In this document: positions 23,090 to 34,625 of the stretch, in pieces | Numbering within the stretch: the stretch's first letter is position 1 | Layout of the letters: every line of letters starts with the position of its first letter | Origin: Flaccisagitta enflata | Taxonomy: Eukaryota > Chaetognatha > Sagittoidea > Aphragmophora | DNA: 64,000 nt | Assembly: GCA_965153355.1 (NCBI GenBank) | Contig: OZ231126.1 | Coordinates: 45,508,001 to 45,572,000, forward strand | Direction of reading: 5' to 3' | Notes under the pieces: model-generated | The model's database searches: none | What the model saw: the letters and a program-made list of their open reading frames with translations, nothing else | Told to the model about the DNA's origin: nothing | Program-made: the position numbers and the translations under genes

Positions 23090-23762
23090 CAAGGCCTCAA
23101 GGCCAGGAGAAGGAGAACAGGTCGCCCAAGGGCAATATGTGGTCAGCGATACCCGTTGCCCTGCTTTTCATGATTTTGAATTGAAGTAAGAGGAAGCAAG
23201 GCAGCGGCCCCGAAGGGGACGAAGTCCTGTAGAACACAGGGGACTTTTGTTTGTTCGTTCGTTCATTCGTTCGTTCGTTTGTCCGTCCGTTCGTCCCCCC
23301 AGGCCCTCTCAGACCTGAAATCTGACCTCTCAGGCCTAAAATCTGCCCTCTCAGGCCTGAAATCTGCCCTCTCAGGCCTGAAATCTGCCCTCTCAGGCCT
23401 TGAATCTGAGAGGGAAGATTTCAGGCCTGAGAGGGCAGATTTTGGGCCTGAAAGGGCAGATTTTAGGCCTGAGAGGACAGGTTTTAGGCCTGAGAGGGCA
23501 GGTTTCAGGCCTGAAAGGTCAAATTTCAGGCCTGAGAGGGCAGATTCAAGGCCTGAGAGGGCAGATTCAAGGCCTGAGAGGGCAGATTTCAGGCCTGATA
23601 AGGCAGATTTTTGGTCTGAGAGGGCAGATTCTAGGCCTGAGAGGGCCTGGGGGGGACGAACGGATAGACGAACGAACGAACGAACGAACGAATGAACGAA
23701 CGAACGAACGAACGAAAGTCCCCTGTGTTCTACAGAACTTCGTCCCCTTTGGGGCCGCTGCC
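23090..23762. mobile_element. Family A foldback with internally inverted minisatellite
   Basis: 23128-23190 is the conserved CAAGGGCAATATGTGG box. From 23200 (GGCAGCGGCCCC) to 23762 (GGGGCCGCTGCC) the element folds on itself. The ends are complementary for ~45 bp through CTGTAGAACACAGG, then come TTCG/CGAA tetranucleotide runs (left GTTCGTTC, right GAACGAAC), then a poly-C/poly-G step. The ~20-bp minisatellite itself switches strand at ~23407: CCTCTCAGGCCTGAAATCTG before it, its complement after. Nearly the whole 563 bp can form one hairpin. Confidence 0.82.
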
Positions 23763-23800
23763 CAAAAAGGGTTAAAGAGAGAGTGAGTGAATAAATGAAA

Positions 23801-24328
<528 letters not shown>

Positions 24329-25157
24329 AAAAGACAGACAGACAGACAGAAAGAGATAGACAGACAGACAGAAAAAAATCAGATAAAGTGAAAGAAAGAT
24401 AAAAGGATAGACCAACAGAGACAAACAGATGATGGAAAAATATAGTTAAAAGCACTAAAAAAAAATTAAAACACAAAGAGAAGAAAGAAACAATAAAAAA
24501 TAGATAGATTATACTAAAATAAGTTCCACTAAAACTGACATGATTATTGTCAAAATATTGACAGGACCTGAAGTGGAAGCGGAAGCGGAAGCGGAAGCGG
24601 AAGCGGAAGCGGAAGCGGAAGCGGAAGCGCTTGATTATGTCCTTTCGCTTCCATTAGGCTTCCATTAGGCAAAAAAGTTTTCGCTTCCGCTTCCGCTTCC
24701 ACTTGATTTCAAAATTGCGCTTCCGCTTCCGCTTCCGCTTCCATGCTCAAACTACCGCTTCCACCCGCTTCCGCTTCCGCTTCCGCTTCCGCTTCTGCAT
24801 CCCTAGTCGTTACATCAGGTGACGAAAAGGCGGTTGTCCACTTTGGAACTATTGTTTATGCCTTTGACTAATGGTCATGTCAATGACCATTGCCCATTGG
24901 CATTATACCATCATGCTAAAAAGTATTAAAGCCAACTAAGAATAAGGTTTTTTAAAGTATACTTTTAGCGTGACTTCTGACTAGTTCAATGAAAATCTAA
25001 CTAGCTACTAAAATGTCTTCTTATGAAGCAAACAAAAAGTTTTTAATGCTTAACCTTGTCATAAATCAAGTACTTAGTTCGCATTTTGTCAAAGAAACAT
25101 TTTGTAAAGAACCGTGAACCATGAACCGTTTTCTGAATTCCTGAATGTTAATAAAAC

Positions 25158-25345
25158 TAGGCCGGATACACGGCTACCAAAGTCGCGTGCGGGTGGGCAG
25201 GGACAGTGAAAACAAAGGCTAACACAAGCATGTGGGCAGGAGCAGTTATGGTAAAATCGCCCATGAGTGTCAACAAAGCTAACAGCGACCGATGGACCGA
25301 CCGACCGACCGGCCGATGGACATAACGGGTTCGAAAGATTTTTTT
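25158..25345 (+). mobile_element. Family H copy, variant
   Basis: TAGGCCGGATACACGGCTAC, AAGTCGCGTGCGGGTGGGCA, (GACC)n core at 25290-25320. The hairpin is replaced by GGGTTCGAAAGA and a T-tract. Confidence 0.68.
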
Positions 25346-25390
25346 TTTATCCATAAGTTCTTATTCCTTTGATTATTCCTGTGTTATATG

Positions 25391-25761
25391 TAGGGCATCC
25401 CAGAAAGGCTGGTTCTGAAGGCTACTTCAAAAAATTATCAAAACCTCTCTTTCATTGGGACCATCGACATCCTCTAGGACCAAAACAATTGTTGTTCTAT
25501 GATTTTTTAAAGAAATGTGCAGCGGGTGCCCTTTAGTAGATTGCTTGTTACAGAGCTGAAAAACGCGAAAAATCACAAAAAACGCCAAAAATGTTTTTTT
25601 TCATCTTATCTTGATACTATTTACCCAAGTCCTACAGTAGTAAAACTATCTAATTCAGCTTCTACAATATATAAACTTGCAAGGACAACAAGAAATCTAG
25701 TTCAGTGTGTCAGAAACCCTTGATTACATCATTATTGGCGCAGCTAAGAGGTGCGAAAAAT

Positions 25762-25800
<39 letters not shown>

Positions 25801-26585
25801 GATTGTTCATCTTGTTTTCTTTGCTATTCCTTGACAAATTGGTAAAAATCCTTGGGGCTGGTCTTGTTTGAAAGATATTAGGTAGTAGAACATAAGATAA
25901 GGAGAAGTAGCTGAAAGGGGTCCCAGTGGGGCCCTCTGGGGGTCCCCAAAGGACCCCAAATGACCAAAATAGCTGAAAATGGCTAAAAAATGAGGGGTTT
26001 TAGAGTTGTTTCTTCTCAAATGTTAATGGGGAGGACAATTTATGTTAAGATACTGTCACCTGGTTTGGAGCAACAAAAGAAAAGGTCAGGGGCCCCTCAG
26101 GGACCTATTCAAGGGGCCCCTAGATGCTCCAAAAGGCTTGAAATGGGCAAAAATGACCAAAATTTAAGCATTTTTATCAATTTTTTGCCATCTTTGACAA
26201 TGAATGGCCTAGTTATCTGTTTAGCTCTCTCATCAGTGCAGCAGAACTAGATAAGAAGGCTGAAGACCCCTGATGGGCCCATCCAGAGGATCTAAAGGAC
26301 CCATAATAGCCAAAAATGAGCAAATCTTGACATTTTTACACAATTCTTCTTTGATACATTGTTGGACTGCACCTGTTTACTGTTTATTGGAAGGATGATT
26401 GATTGATTGATTGAATGATTGATTGTTAGATTGATTCATATGTCATATATCATACCTCAATTATCATACATCATAGATAATAATTTACCTAATAAATGGA
26501 TAGATTTTTAGCTGCTGCTCATGCTTTTATGATCATTGTTTAATCATCATTGTTTTAGGCTTTGTTTCTTGTTTTTGTTTATATT

Positions 26586-26622
<37 letters not shown>

Positions 26623-29374
26623 CTAATGAATCAAGGGAGGGGGAGAATAACATTAAAGGTTTTGGAGCAATTTCAATACTCTCAAACTGACTCAAAGTCT
26701 AGTCCTCAGGGATTTTTCCATCCCAGCCATCATTGCTCCATATTCCAGCGCCTAAAACAAGGCCCATGAACTTTTTTTTTAGAGATAAAGCCTGACTCTT
26801 TGATCTCTTCCCAGGATGCAGTCTCATGAACAACATCAGTGTATGATGAGACTTAATTTTTTCAAGATCTACCAGTTCCCAATGGTAGAAAAGAGAGGGT
26901 AGCCATGTCCCTAAGAGCAAAGATCTTCTTCAATACTTGCCAAGCTGGAAGAGAAATAACTTTGGATTGTCATTTCCATTTGAAATGGTGATCTAAATGT
27001 AAGACTCTTTCTGTCAAAGATATGTTGCCAGATCAGATACTGAGGCAATGCCATCATATGGGGCGTATGGGATGCCTGAAGTGGTAAAGCTTTACCAAGC
27101 TCTGACTCAGCATGATCAGATTATCTATCAGCTCTTGGCCAGGTACTTATGCAGATGCAACACTAAATTTGCAACAAAAGTGATGCCATGGGGTTAGCCA
27201 TGCCATTGCCATTGATTGATATCTTAACCAGCCTGCTACACAAACAAAATACTAAAACTAAAACAAAGCAGTAGTGATATGTGTTCAGCAATACCCACTG
27301 CCCTTCTTTGTATGATTGTATTTGGGAATGAGTGGGAGCAGGGCACAGCTCCCAAGGGGTTAGTGCACAGGGGGTGATTAAAGGCTTCAAAAAGCTTGGG
27401 AGGGCTGATTGGGGCTAAAAAGACAAAATTTGAGGTTCAAGACAGTTGATTTCATCAAAAAGATGGCTGATTTGAGGCCTGAAAGAGCCCTGGTAAAACT
27501 GATTTAAGGCCTGAGAGGATTTAATTAAGGTCAGACGAGGCTAATTTGACGCCCAAAACAGTTGATTTCATGGCTCAAAACACTAATTTGGTGCCTGATA
27601 GAGTTGATCAGCAGAGGCTGAAGGCTGAAGGCTGAAAAGAGGGAGGGATGAACAAAGCCAAAGGGATAGACAGACAGACAGATGAATGAACATAAGTCTT
27701 TCTGTGTTCCTCTATTGTACATCAAATTGTACAATGTCAAGTAGCAAGTCTTTATCTTTACAGCAAAAGCTGCAGCAGCTTATAAATCAATTAATTTTCA
27801 TATCAATCATATCGTGTATGACAAGTGGGAAAGTATTCCTCTTTATACCCAAACGGAGAAAAATTTAGATACAGTTTGTTATAAGATATAGGAGATAATC
27901 AATCAATTATCCAACAAACAGTAAGCAAACAATCTATGAAAGATGAATAACATTAAAAATGTCAAGATTTGGTCACTTTTGGCTATCACGGGTCCCACAA
28001 GGCATTTGTATGGGTTCAACAGGGGTCTTCATCTTTCACTTTTATTCTTATCTAGTTCTGCTGTACTGATGAGGGAAGCTAAACAGACTACTAGGTCCTT
28101 CATTGTCAAAACTGCTTAAATTTTGGCCATTTTTCCCCGTTTAAGCCTTTTGGAGCATCTAGGGGCCTCTTGAATGGGTCCCTGAGGGGCCCCTGACCTT
28201 TTCTTTTGATGATCCACACCAGATGACAGTATCTTTACATGGAATTTCCCTCCCCAACAACGTTTGAGAAGAAACAACTCCAAAACCCCCGTTTTTCAGC
28301 TGTTTAGGTTATTTGGGGGCCCTTTGAGCAACCCAGGAGGGCCCCACAGACATATGAATCAATCTAACAATCAATCATTCAATAAATCAATCAATCATCC
28401 ATCCAATAAGCAGTAAATAGGTGCAGTCCAACAATGTATCAAAGAAAAATAGTGAAAAAATGTCAAGATTTGGTTATTTTTGGCTTTTATGAGTCCTTTG
28501 GGTCCTCTGGATGGGCCCATCAGGGGTCTTCAGCCTTCTTATCTAGTTCTGCTGCACTGATGAGGGAAGCTAAACAGATAACTAGGCCCTTTGTTGTCAA
28601 AGATGGCAAAAAATTGATAAAAATGCTTAAATTTTGGTCATTTTTGCCCGTTTTAAGCCTTTAGGAGCATCTAGGAGCCCCTTGAATGGGCCCTTGAGGG
28701 CCCCTGACCTTTTTTTTTTTTGTTGCTCCAAACCAGGTGACAGTATCTTTACATAAAATTGTACTCCCCAATAACATTTGAGAAGAAACAACTCCAAAAC
28801 CCCTCATTTTTTAGCCATTTTCAGCTATTTTGGTCATTTGGGGGCCCTTTGAGGACCCCCGGAGGGCCCCACAGGGACCCCTATCAGCTACTTCTCCTTA
28901 TTTTATGTTCTACTACCTAATATCTTTCAAACAAGACCAGCTCCAAGGATTTTTAACAATTTGTCAAGGAATAGCAAAGAAAACAAGATGAACAATCTCA
29001 AATTTTGCATTGTTTTTGGTAGTGCTTTGCACCCCCAAAAAGGGGGGGAACTAAAAGTGCTCCTCGGTAGAGGGAAATGGGAAATATGGCCCAAACTTTT
29101 TTTTTTCTCAAAGTAGACATAAAAAGTAAACTTTTCACAAATGCAAATCCTTCTATGACCAAAAAATTTTTTTCACCCCCATCTATTTTTGGCGTTTATT
29201 GCGATTTTCACATTTTTCGGTTCCTTAGCCAGCAATCTATATGAGGGCTCCCGTTGCACATTTTTCGAAAAAATCATAAAACAACAGTCATTTTGGTCAA
29301 AGAGGATGTCGATGGTAAGTTTTAGAAAGAGATTTTAGACTTTTATGATACTGCATCCTATCTGGGATGTCCTA
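25391..29374. mobile_element. Long-inverted-repeat DNA element, ~4 kb, with TSD
   Basis: Ends TAGGGCATCCCAGA (25391) and the complement of TAGGACATCCCAGA (to 29374) are flanked by TTATATG on both sides (25384-25390 and 29375-29381). Arms of ~1 kb are inverted copies. The inner parts (25800-26450 versus 28345-29000) are very similar and carry GGGGCCCCT-type palindromic blocks, GTTTCTTCTCAAATG and ATTGATTGATTGA; the outer parts are more diverged. A 35-bp poly-A (25763-25796) interrupts the left arm. A third arm copy, same orientation as the right arm, lies at ~27880-28340. The centre has no intact transposase frame. TAGGG ends and a 7-8 bp duplication suggest hAT-like integration. Confidence 0.75.
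27275..27700. repeat. Family A repeat nested in the long-inverted-repeat element
   Basis: TGTGTTCAGCAATACCCACT (conserved box), GCAGGGCACAGCTCCCAAGG, then degenerate ~20-bp GGCTGATTTGAGGCCTGA units and a GACA run at 27668-27680. Confidence 0.6.
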
Positions 29375-29428
29375 TTATATGCACTCTTACTTAATTTGCT
29401 CCTGCTCCTCCTCCTCTTTTCATTCAGT

Positions 29429-29429
<1 letters not shown>

Positions 29430-29497
<68 letters not shown>
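29430..29497 (+). repeat. (CT)n microsatellite
   Basis: About 33 CT dinucleotides, then a T/C-rich tail to 29575. Confidence 0.97.
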
Positions 29498-29505
<8 letters not shown>

Positions 29506-29579
29506 TTATTTCTCTTTCTCTTTCTTTCTCTTTTCCTCTCTTTCCTTTTTTTCGTCTTTTCATTCCCCTCTCTTACTAG

Positions 29580-30143
29580 TACGTACGTAGTTCGTAGCAC
29601 AAATGAGTTCCCCTGAGTTTCGTTCCTTCTTTTCGCCTCGGCTTTGAAAAAAGGTCGATTTACCTTTTTTTTCTCTTTTCTCACTTTTTGTGCTTCTCTT
29701 CCTTGCCGCTTTGCGCCGCCACTCGTTCTTGTTGCCGACTATTTCTACAAAAAAAGGGGTACTAAAGACTCTTTGGGGGTTCACGTTAACAGTTCCAAAG
29801 GGATTTTTATGAAAATCGTAAATTCTTTAAAAGGAAAACGAACCTTTTTTTTGTAGCGTATATGTATCAAACATTATTCTCTCTATCCAATCTCCTCCTT
29901 AGAACGTCCTCGCGTTCAAAAGAAAAAAAAAACTATTCTAGACAACATGTGATTAGATGTTTTCTCTCATTTCTTTTTTTGAGATCGGTCAGTAAAAGTT
30001 GGACTAAAAGAAAATTGAAATCGAATTTTGCATCGTGATTTACTAATTGTTATAATGAAACCGCTATTGTACCATACAAGTACCAAAACAATTTCCTCCA
30101 TTACAATGTTAACACAATGATGAGCACCTACCATCAGAAATAC

Positions 30144-30144
<1 letters not shown>
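29580..30144. other. No gene seen
   Basis: AT-rich with T-tracts; CTAGTACGTACGTAG near 29576 is a short palindrome. No supported coding. Confidence 0.4.

Positions 30145-30232
<88 letters not shown>
30145..30232 (+). repeat. (GA)n microsatellite
   Basis: About 44 GA dinucleotides. Confidence 0.97.
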
Positions 30233-30235
<3 letters not shown>

Positions 30236-30514
30236 GTTGACACGGGGGACCTCATCACAATCGATCACCTTATCAAAGCTTCGTCATCAACGTTCTTCAT
30301 TAGGGCCAATGGTTTTTGCATCAAATCAATTGAACACCCCAGCCTGCAGCTTTTTTAAACTGACTATGTCTATACTATTGAAAACTACTCGCTATATGAC
30401 TTTTCTCCGTGTTTTAGAGGTTCCAGTTTTGATATTTTGATCAGAACTGGATGGTGGTTGTGGTAAAAATGTCAAATCTAGGTCATTTTGGCCGCAAAAT
30501 TGGGCCACTTTGCC

Positions 30515-31340
30515 TTAGAAATCGAACCTAAAATCCATGAGATTATAAAACTAGAGCTCAAGAGCTAACTAGTGGCGCAATCCGCATGTTTTTATCTTTA
30601 TTCGTTTAGATTTGAGAGCATTTCAAAGATGAAAGGGTATGAGGGTCATTTTGCAGTGTCAATTTTAAAGGCAATTTTGACTCTTTTCACATTTTTCAGT
30701 ATTTCTCAGCTTTAAATGGACCAATTTGCATGAAATTGGTGATCAAATTGAAGAGTTTTTGCTGCTTTAGCTGATGGTAAAAAAATTTTTGATCGATTTT
30801 GCCCTCAATTTTTTTTATTGACTGCCAAAGCAGGTGTAAAGAAGTCAATTTTCTTAAAAATTGGGCAATTTTGGACAAAAAATTGGACTGCTTCCAGTTT
30901 TTAAAAATACTTGAAATTCATGAGCAAAATAAAGTACTGCTCAAGAGCTAACTAGTGGTGCAATTGGCATGTCAATATGTTTTGGCATTTAGATTTTACA
31001 AAACATCAAAGATCAAAGGGTATGTCAAAATGACCATTTATGGTAAATTTGGCCATTTTGGCCTCAATTTTGGGTCACTTTGCTGTAAAAAATCGATAAA
31101 AAAATCCATGAGATTATAAAACTAGAGCTCAAGAGCTAACTAATGGCGCAATCCGCATGTTTTTATCTTTATTTGTTTAGATTTAAGAGCATTTCAAAGA
31201 TGAAAGGGTATGAGGGTCATTTTGCAGTGTCAATTTTAAAGGCAATTTTGACTCTTTTCACATTTTTCAGTATTTCTCAGCTTTAAATGGACCAATTTGC
31301 ATAAAATTGGTGATCAAATTGAAGAGTTTTTTATTACCAT
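30515..31340 (+). repeat. Two direct copies of a ~255-bp segment
   Basis: 30530-30770 and 31097-31336 are nearly identical (start AAAATCCATGAGATTATAAA, end GGTGATCAAATTGAAGAG), 566 bp apart. The spacer has a more diverged partial copy (30905-31080: CTCAAGAGCTAACTAGTGG, ATCAAAGGGTATG). An old tandem repeat with unequal decay. Confidence 0.82.
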
Positions 31341-31627
31341 TGATGTGCAATTTCTTCTATCACCCAGAGTTTGTATTAGTATCCTGAATTGCTTAGATTT
31401 TGTATTAATTTCAGATTCAAACATTCATTTACAATTTCATCTATTCATCTTGAATTTAATTTTCAAAAGCAAAGTAAAAGTTTACCGTGAATGATGGGAC
31501 TAGTTCATTAAAATGACATGGTCACAAGCAGCTACCCTAGGGATCATTCAGGCATCGTTGACAATGATAGTGACAAAATGACCAACTAACCAGAAACGTA
31601 GTAGGTTGAAGTTCTTTCCGCCTAGAT

Positions 31628-32327
31628 CAGGGGGTGGAAAGCTAAAACTATTTTAGCAAATTTTAGCGCGATTTAGCAAATTTTAGCGCGATTTAGCAAA
31701 TTTTAGCGTGTTTTGAGGGAAAGGAGGAATATGCTAAAACAAGCTAAAACTTCAAAATATGCTAAAACTTGATTACTAAAACATGCTAAAACGAAAGATC
31801 GCGCTAAAACTCAAATGGGTTAAACTCAAAACGCGCTAAAACTCAAAATGCGCCAAAACTGCAGAAAACGCGCTAAAACTCAAAAACTTATTAAAACTCA
31901 GTGTGCTAAAACTCAAAAACGTGCTAAAACTCAGAATTTGCTAAAACTCAAAACATGCTAAAACTCAAAATCCGCAAAAACATGCTAAAACTGCAGAAAG
32001 TGTGCTAAAACTCAAAAAATTATTATAACTTAGCGTGCTAAAATTCAAAAATATGCTAAAACTCAAAATGCGCTAAAACTCAAAACACGTTAAAACTAAA
32101 AACACGCTAAAACTCAAATAGCTAAACCTCCAAATGCGTTAAAACTAAAAAAAACACTAAAGATCTGGCATAAACCTCATAATTTTTGCAAATCTTTGGA
32201 AGAATTTTAGCAAGTTTTAGCATCCCACTAAAAGGAGGAATATACGCGCTAAAATTTGCTAAATCGCGCTAAAATTTGCTAAATCGCGCTAAAATTTGCT
32301 AAAATAGTTTTAGCTTTCCGCACCCTG
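31628..32327. mobile_element. hAT-like MITE with subterminal tandem repeats
   Basis: Ends CAGGGGGTGGAAAGC (31628) and GCTTTCCGCACCCTG (to 32327). Next to each end are ~2-3 inverted copies of a 22-bp unit (TTTAGCGCGATTTAGCAAA). The interior is a GCTAAAACTCAAAA tandem of 14-20 bp period. Flanks GCCTAGAT and CCTAAAAG are only partly alike, so the target duplication is imperfect. CAGGG ends suggest hAT; no transposase. Confidence 0.65.
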
Positions 32328-32339
32328 CCTAAAAGGTCT

Positions 32340-32540
32340 TAGCGTTTTCCCCCTCTCGCGCGGATTTCATTGGCTCTCGGCCGCCAATCGCCGCCCGAGT
32401 TCCCGTCGTCACGGTAACCGCGATTCCGTATCACACTCAAACCCATGACGAAGCCGCGGCAGCCGCGGCAGCCGCGACAGAGACAATTTGCAATGGGAAG
32501 TCGCCACGATGTGACGACGATGCCTACTAGCCCAAGTTTG
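32340..32540. promoter_or_regulatory. CpG-rich, CCAAT-containing promoter-like island
   Basis: Local GC and CpG content is well above the surroundings. CATTGGC and GCCAATC lie ~20 bp apart at 32370-32390, followed by CGTCACGGTAACCGCG (X-box-like) and three GCCGCGGCA units (32451-32475). No recognisable first exon follows. Inferred from composition and motifs. Confidence 0.3.
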
Positions 32541-32599
32541 TACCGACTCCACACAATGCTCGAGAATCATCAAGCGTTACCAAGTAGGCACTCACCCAT

Positions 32600-32785
32600 T
32601 ACCTCGCAGTCTGCACTTGTCCATTTTATGTCAAATCAACACTTCCAAATCCAATGTCAGCACTCGTACATTCATTCATTACATGACGCTATTTTATTTG
32701 CTTAAATGTCGGTACTTATACATTCATTCATTACTAAGTCAGCACTTGCACATTTATTCATTACAAAGTCAGCACTTGTGGAAGA
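32600..32785 (+). repeat. Short array of the 30-bp satellite
   Basis: Four to five degenerate units with TACATTCATTCATTAC and GTCAGCACTTG, the same family as 34327-34625. Confidence 0.75.
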
Positions 32786-32961
32786 TATCAGCAACAGCAA
32801 CACAACGAAAAACCTCACCTTTCAGAATCAGATATTTCCAGTTGGCTATGGAAGAATCATGAACCATCATGTCCTGAGGTTTGAGTTTAAGTATCACCGA
32901 GGCTTAATGGCCCTCCTATTTGCCTCCACCCCAGATGGCCGGCGGTGGTGAATTTTTTTTT

Positions 32962-33235
32962 TAGTCGCGTGCTACGCGACTCTATAAGCAACTATGTCGG
33001 TCCGTCGGTCGGTTGGTCGGTCGGTCGGTCCATCACAAATTCGATTTTTTTTTCATTTTTTTCATTTTGTAACACTAGAGAAGGTGCTGGGAGGTGAATA
33101 TCACTTATTCTGAGGTCATTTTCAAAAATTTGTGTGCCTGTCTGTCTGTCTGTTTGTTTGTATGTCTGTCTGACCAAATCTTTCTGAAAATACTGACGCA
33201 CGCGACTTAAGTCTAATGACCTGTTTTTTTTTTTG
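32962..33235 (-). mobile_element. Family H copy, subfamily C
   Basis: TTTTAGTCGCGTGCTACGCG hairpin, CTCTATAAG, (GTCGGTTG)n core, a ~130-bp middle with a second GTCTGTCT run, then GACGCACGCGACTTAAG and CTAATGACCTGTTTTTT. About 270 bp, with two microsatellite tracts instead of one. Confidence 0.72.
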
Positions 33236-33250
33236 TTTTTTTTTTTAAAA

Positions 33251-33330
33251 AGCAAGGCCGAATACATGGCAATCCAGTCACCTATCGACAAACCGACATA
33301 CCGACCGACACAGCAAGGTGTAGTCGCATT
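33251..33330 (+). mobile_element. Family H copy, short E-like
   Basis: CAAGGCCGAATACATGGC, CGACAAACCGACATACCG core, CAGCAAGGTGTAGTCGC. Internally deleted. Confidence 0.6.
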
Positions 33331-33487
33331 TCTAACAAAAATGATCTAAATCAATTCAAAATTTTTCGCGCCATTTTTATGATGCGTCCTCTGTTGGTCC
33401 GTCTATTGGTCCGTCCATTGTCTATCAGTCCGTCGGTCTGTCGGGCCACCAGTCAGTCCGTCCGTGGCATTGCAAGATTGAGCAAGA

Positions 33488-33491
<4 letters not shown>

Positions 33492-33541
<50 letters not shown>
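33492..33541 (+). repeat. (CT)n microsatellite
   Basis: About 25 CT dinucleotides; last dinucleotide array before 61.6 kb. Confidence 0.97.
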
Positions 33542-33546
<5 letters not shown>

Positions 33547-33844
33547 CTCCCTGCGCCAAATGATGGTGAACTATAACTCGTTATCTCGTCTTTCGTCTTC
33601 TGTGATTTCCATTTGTGCCTATTTATACATTTGTACTTTATCTTCTGATACAAAAAAAACAATACTGTTACTTTCTTATGTTGATGCAATATTGTCTACG
33701 ACTGATTTTGTTTGCCATGTTCTCCCCTTTATTTTCGGAAAGAATGAAGCGCTAAAGACGTACATACGTACGTACGGACGTACGTATCTATAGATCGAAT
33801 TTCGGCCTTGTTTTTCAGCTATAATCCTCGTAATATGGGGGATT

Positions 33845-34156
33845 GCCAGATCGTTTTTATTTGCTATTTACTTCAATTTCCTCCAAAATAGCCTTGATTT
33901 CCACAAGTTTGTTCGAAATCATGAAAATTAAACCTCCATTCGAGATCATTTCCATTAGACATGACCTGGTAGCAATAATAATGTCAAAGGTTGCAAAAAG
34001 TCAGATTGTTTTTATTTGCTATTTACTTCAATTTCCTCCAAAATAGCCTTGATTTCCACAAGTTTGTTCGAAATCATGAAAATTAAACCTCCATTCGAGA
34101 TCATTTCCATTAGACATGACCTGGTAGCAATAATAATGTCAAAGGTTGCAAAAAGT
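33845..34156 (+). repeat. Two tandem copies of a 155-bp unit
   Basis: Unit start GCCAGATCGTTTTTATTTGC (33845) recurs at 34000 as GTCAGATTGTTTTTATTTGC. Copies are almost identical, so the duplication is recent. Confidence 0.9.
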
Positions 34157-34326
34157 CCACGCCAGGCCTTAAGAAAACGGAAACTTAACTGCAGTTAAAT
34201 GAAAATAGAGAGTTCAAGTAACCTTAAATTGACCCGTTAAATGAGGTAAAAATGAGTTGGCCTATTTCAACTAGCATTATTGGGGAAACGGAGGTGTGAC
34301 TGTGAGCCTCTCGCTGAAACCTTCCT

Positions 34327-34625
34327 TGTACATTCATGTATTACGAAGTCAGCACTTATACATTCATTTATTACAATGTCAGCACTAGCACATTCATTCA
34401 TTACAAAGTCAGGACTGAAGCATTCATTCATAACAAAGTCAGCACTTGTACATTCATTCATAACGAAGTCAGCACTTGTACATTCATTCATAACAAAGTC
34501 AGCACTTTTACATTCATTCATTACAAAGTCAGCACTAGTAGATTCATTCATTACAATGTCAGCACTTGAAAATTTATTCATTAAAATTTAAGCACTTGTA
34601 CATTCATGCAATTCAAAGTCAGCAT
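34327..34625 (+). repeat. 30-bp satellite array
   Basis: Ten units with period exactly 30. Each carries AGCACTTG and TACATTCATTCATAAC then AAAGTC. Frames on both strands are open because 30 is a multiple of 3; not genes. Confidence 0.95.
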
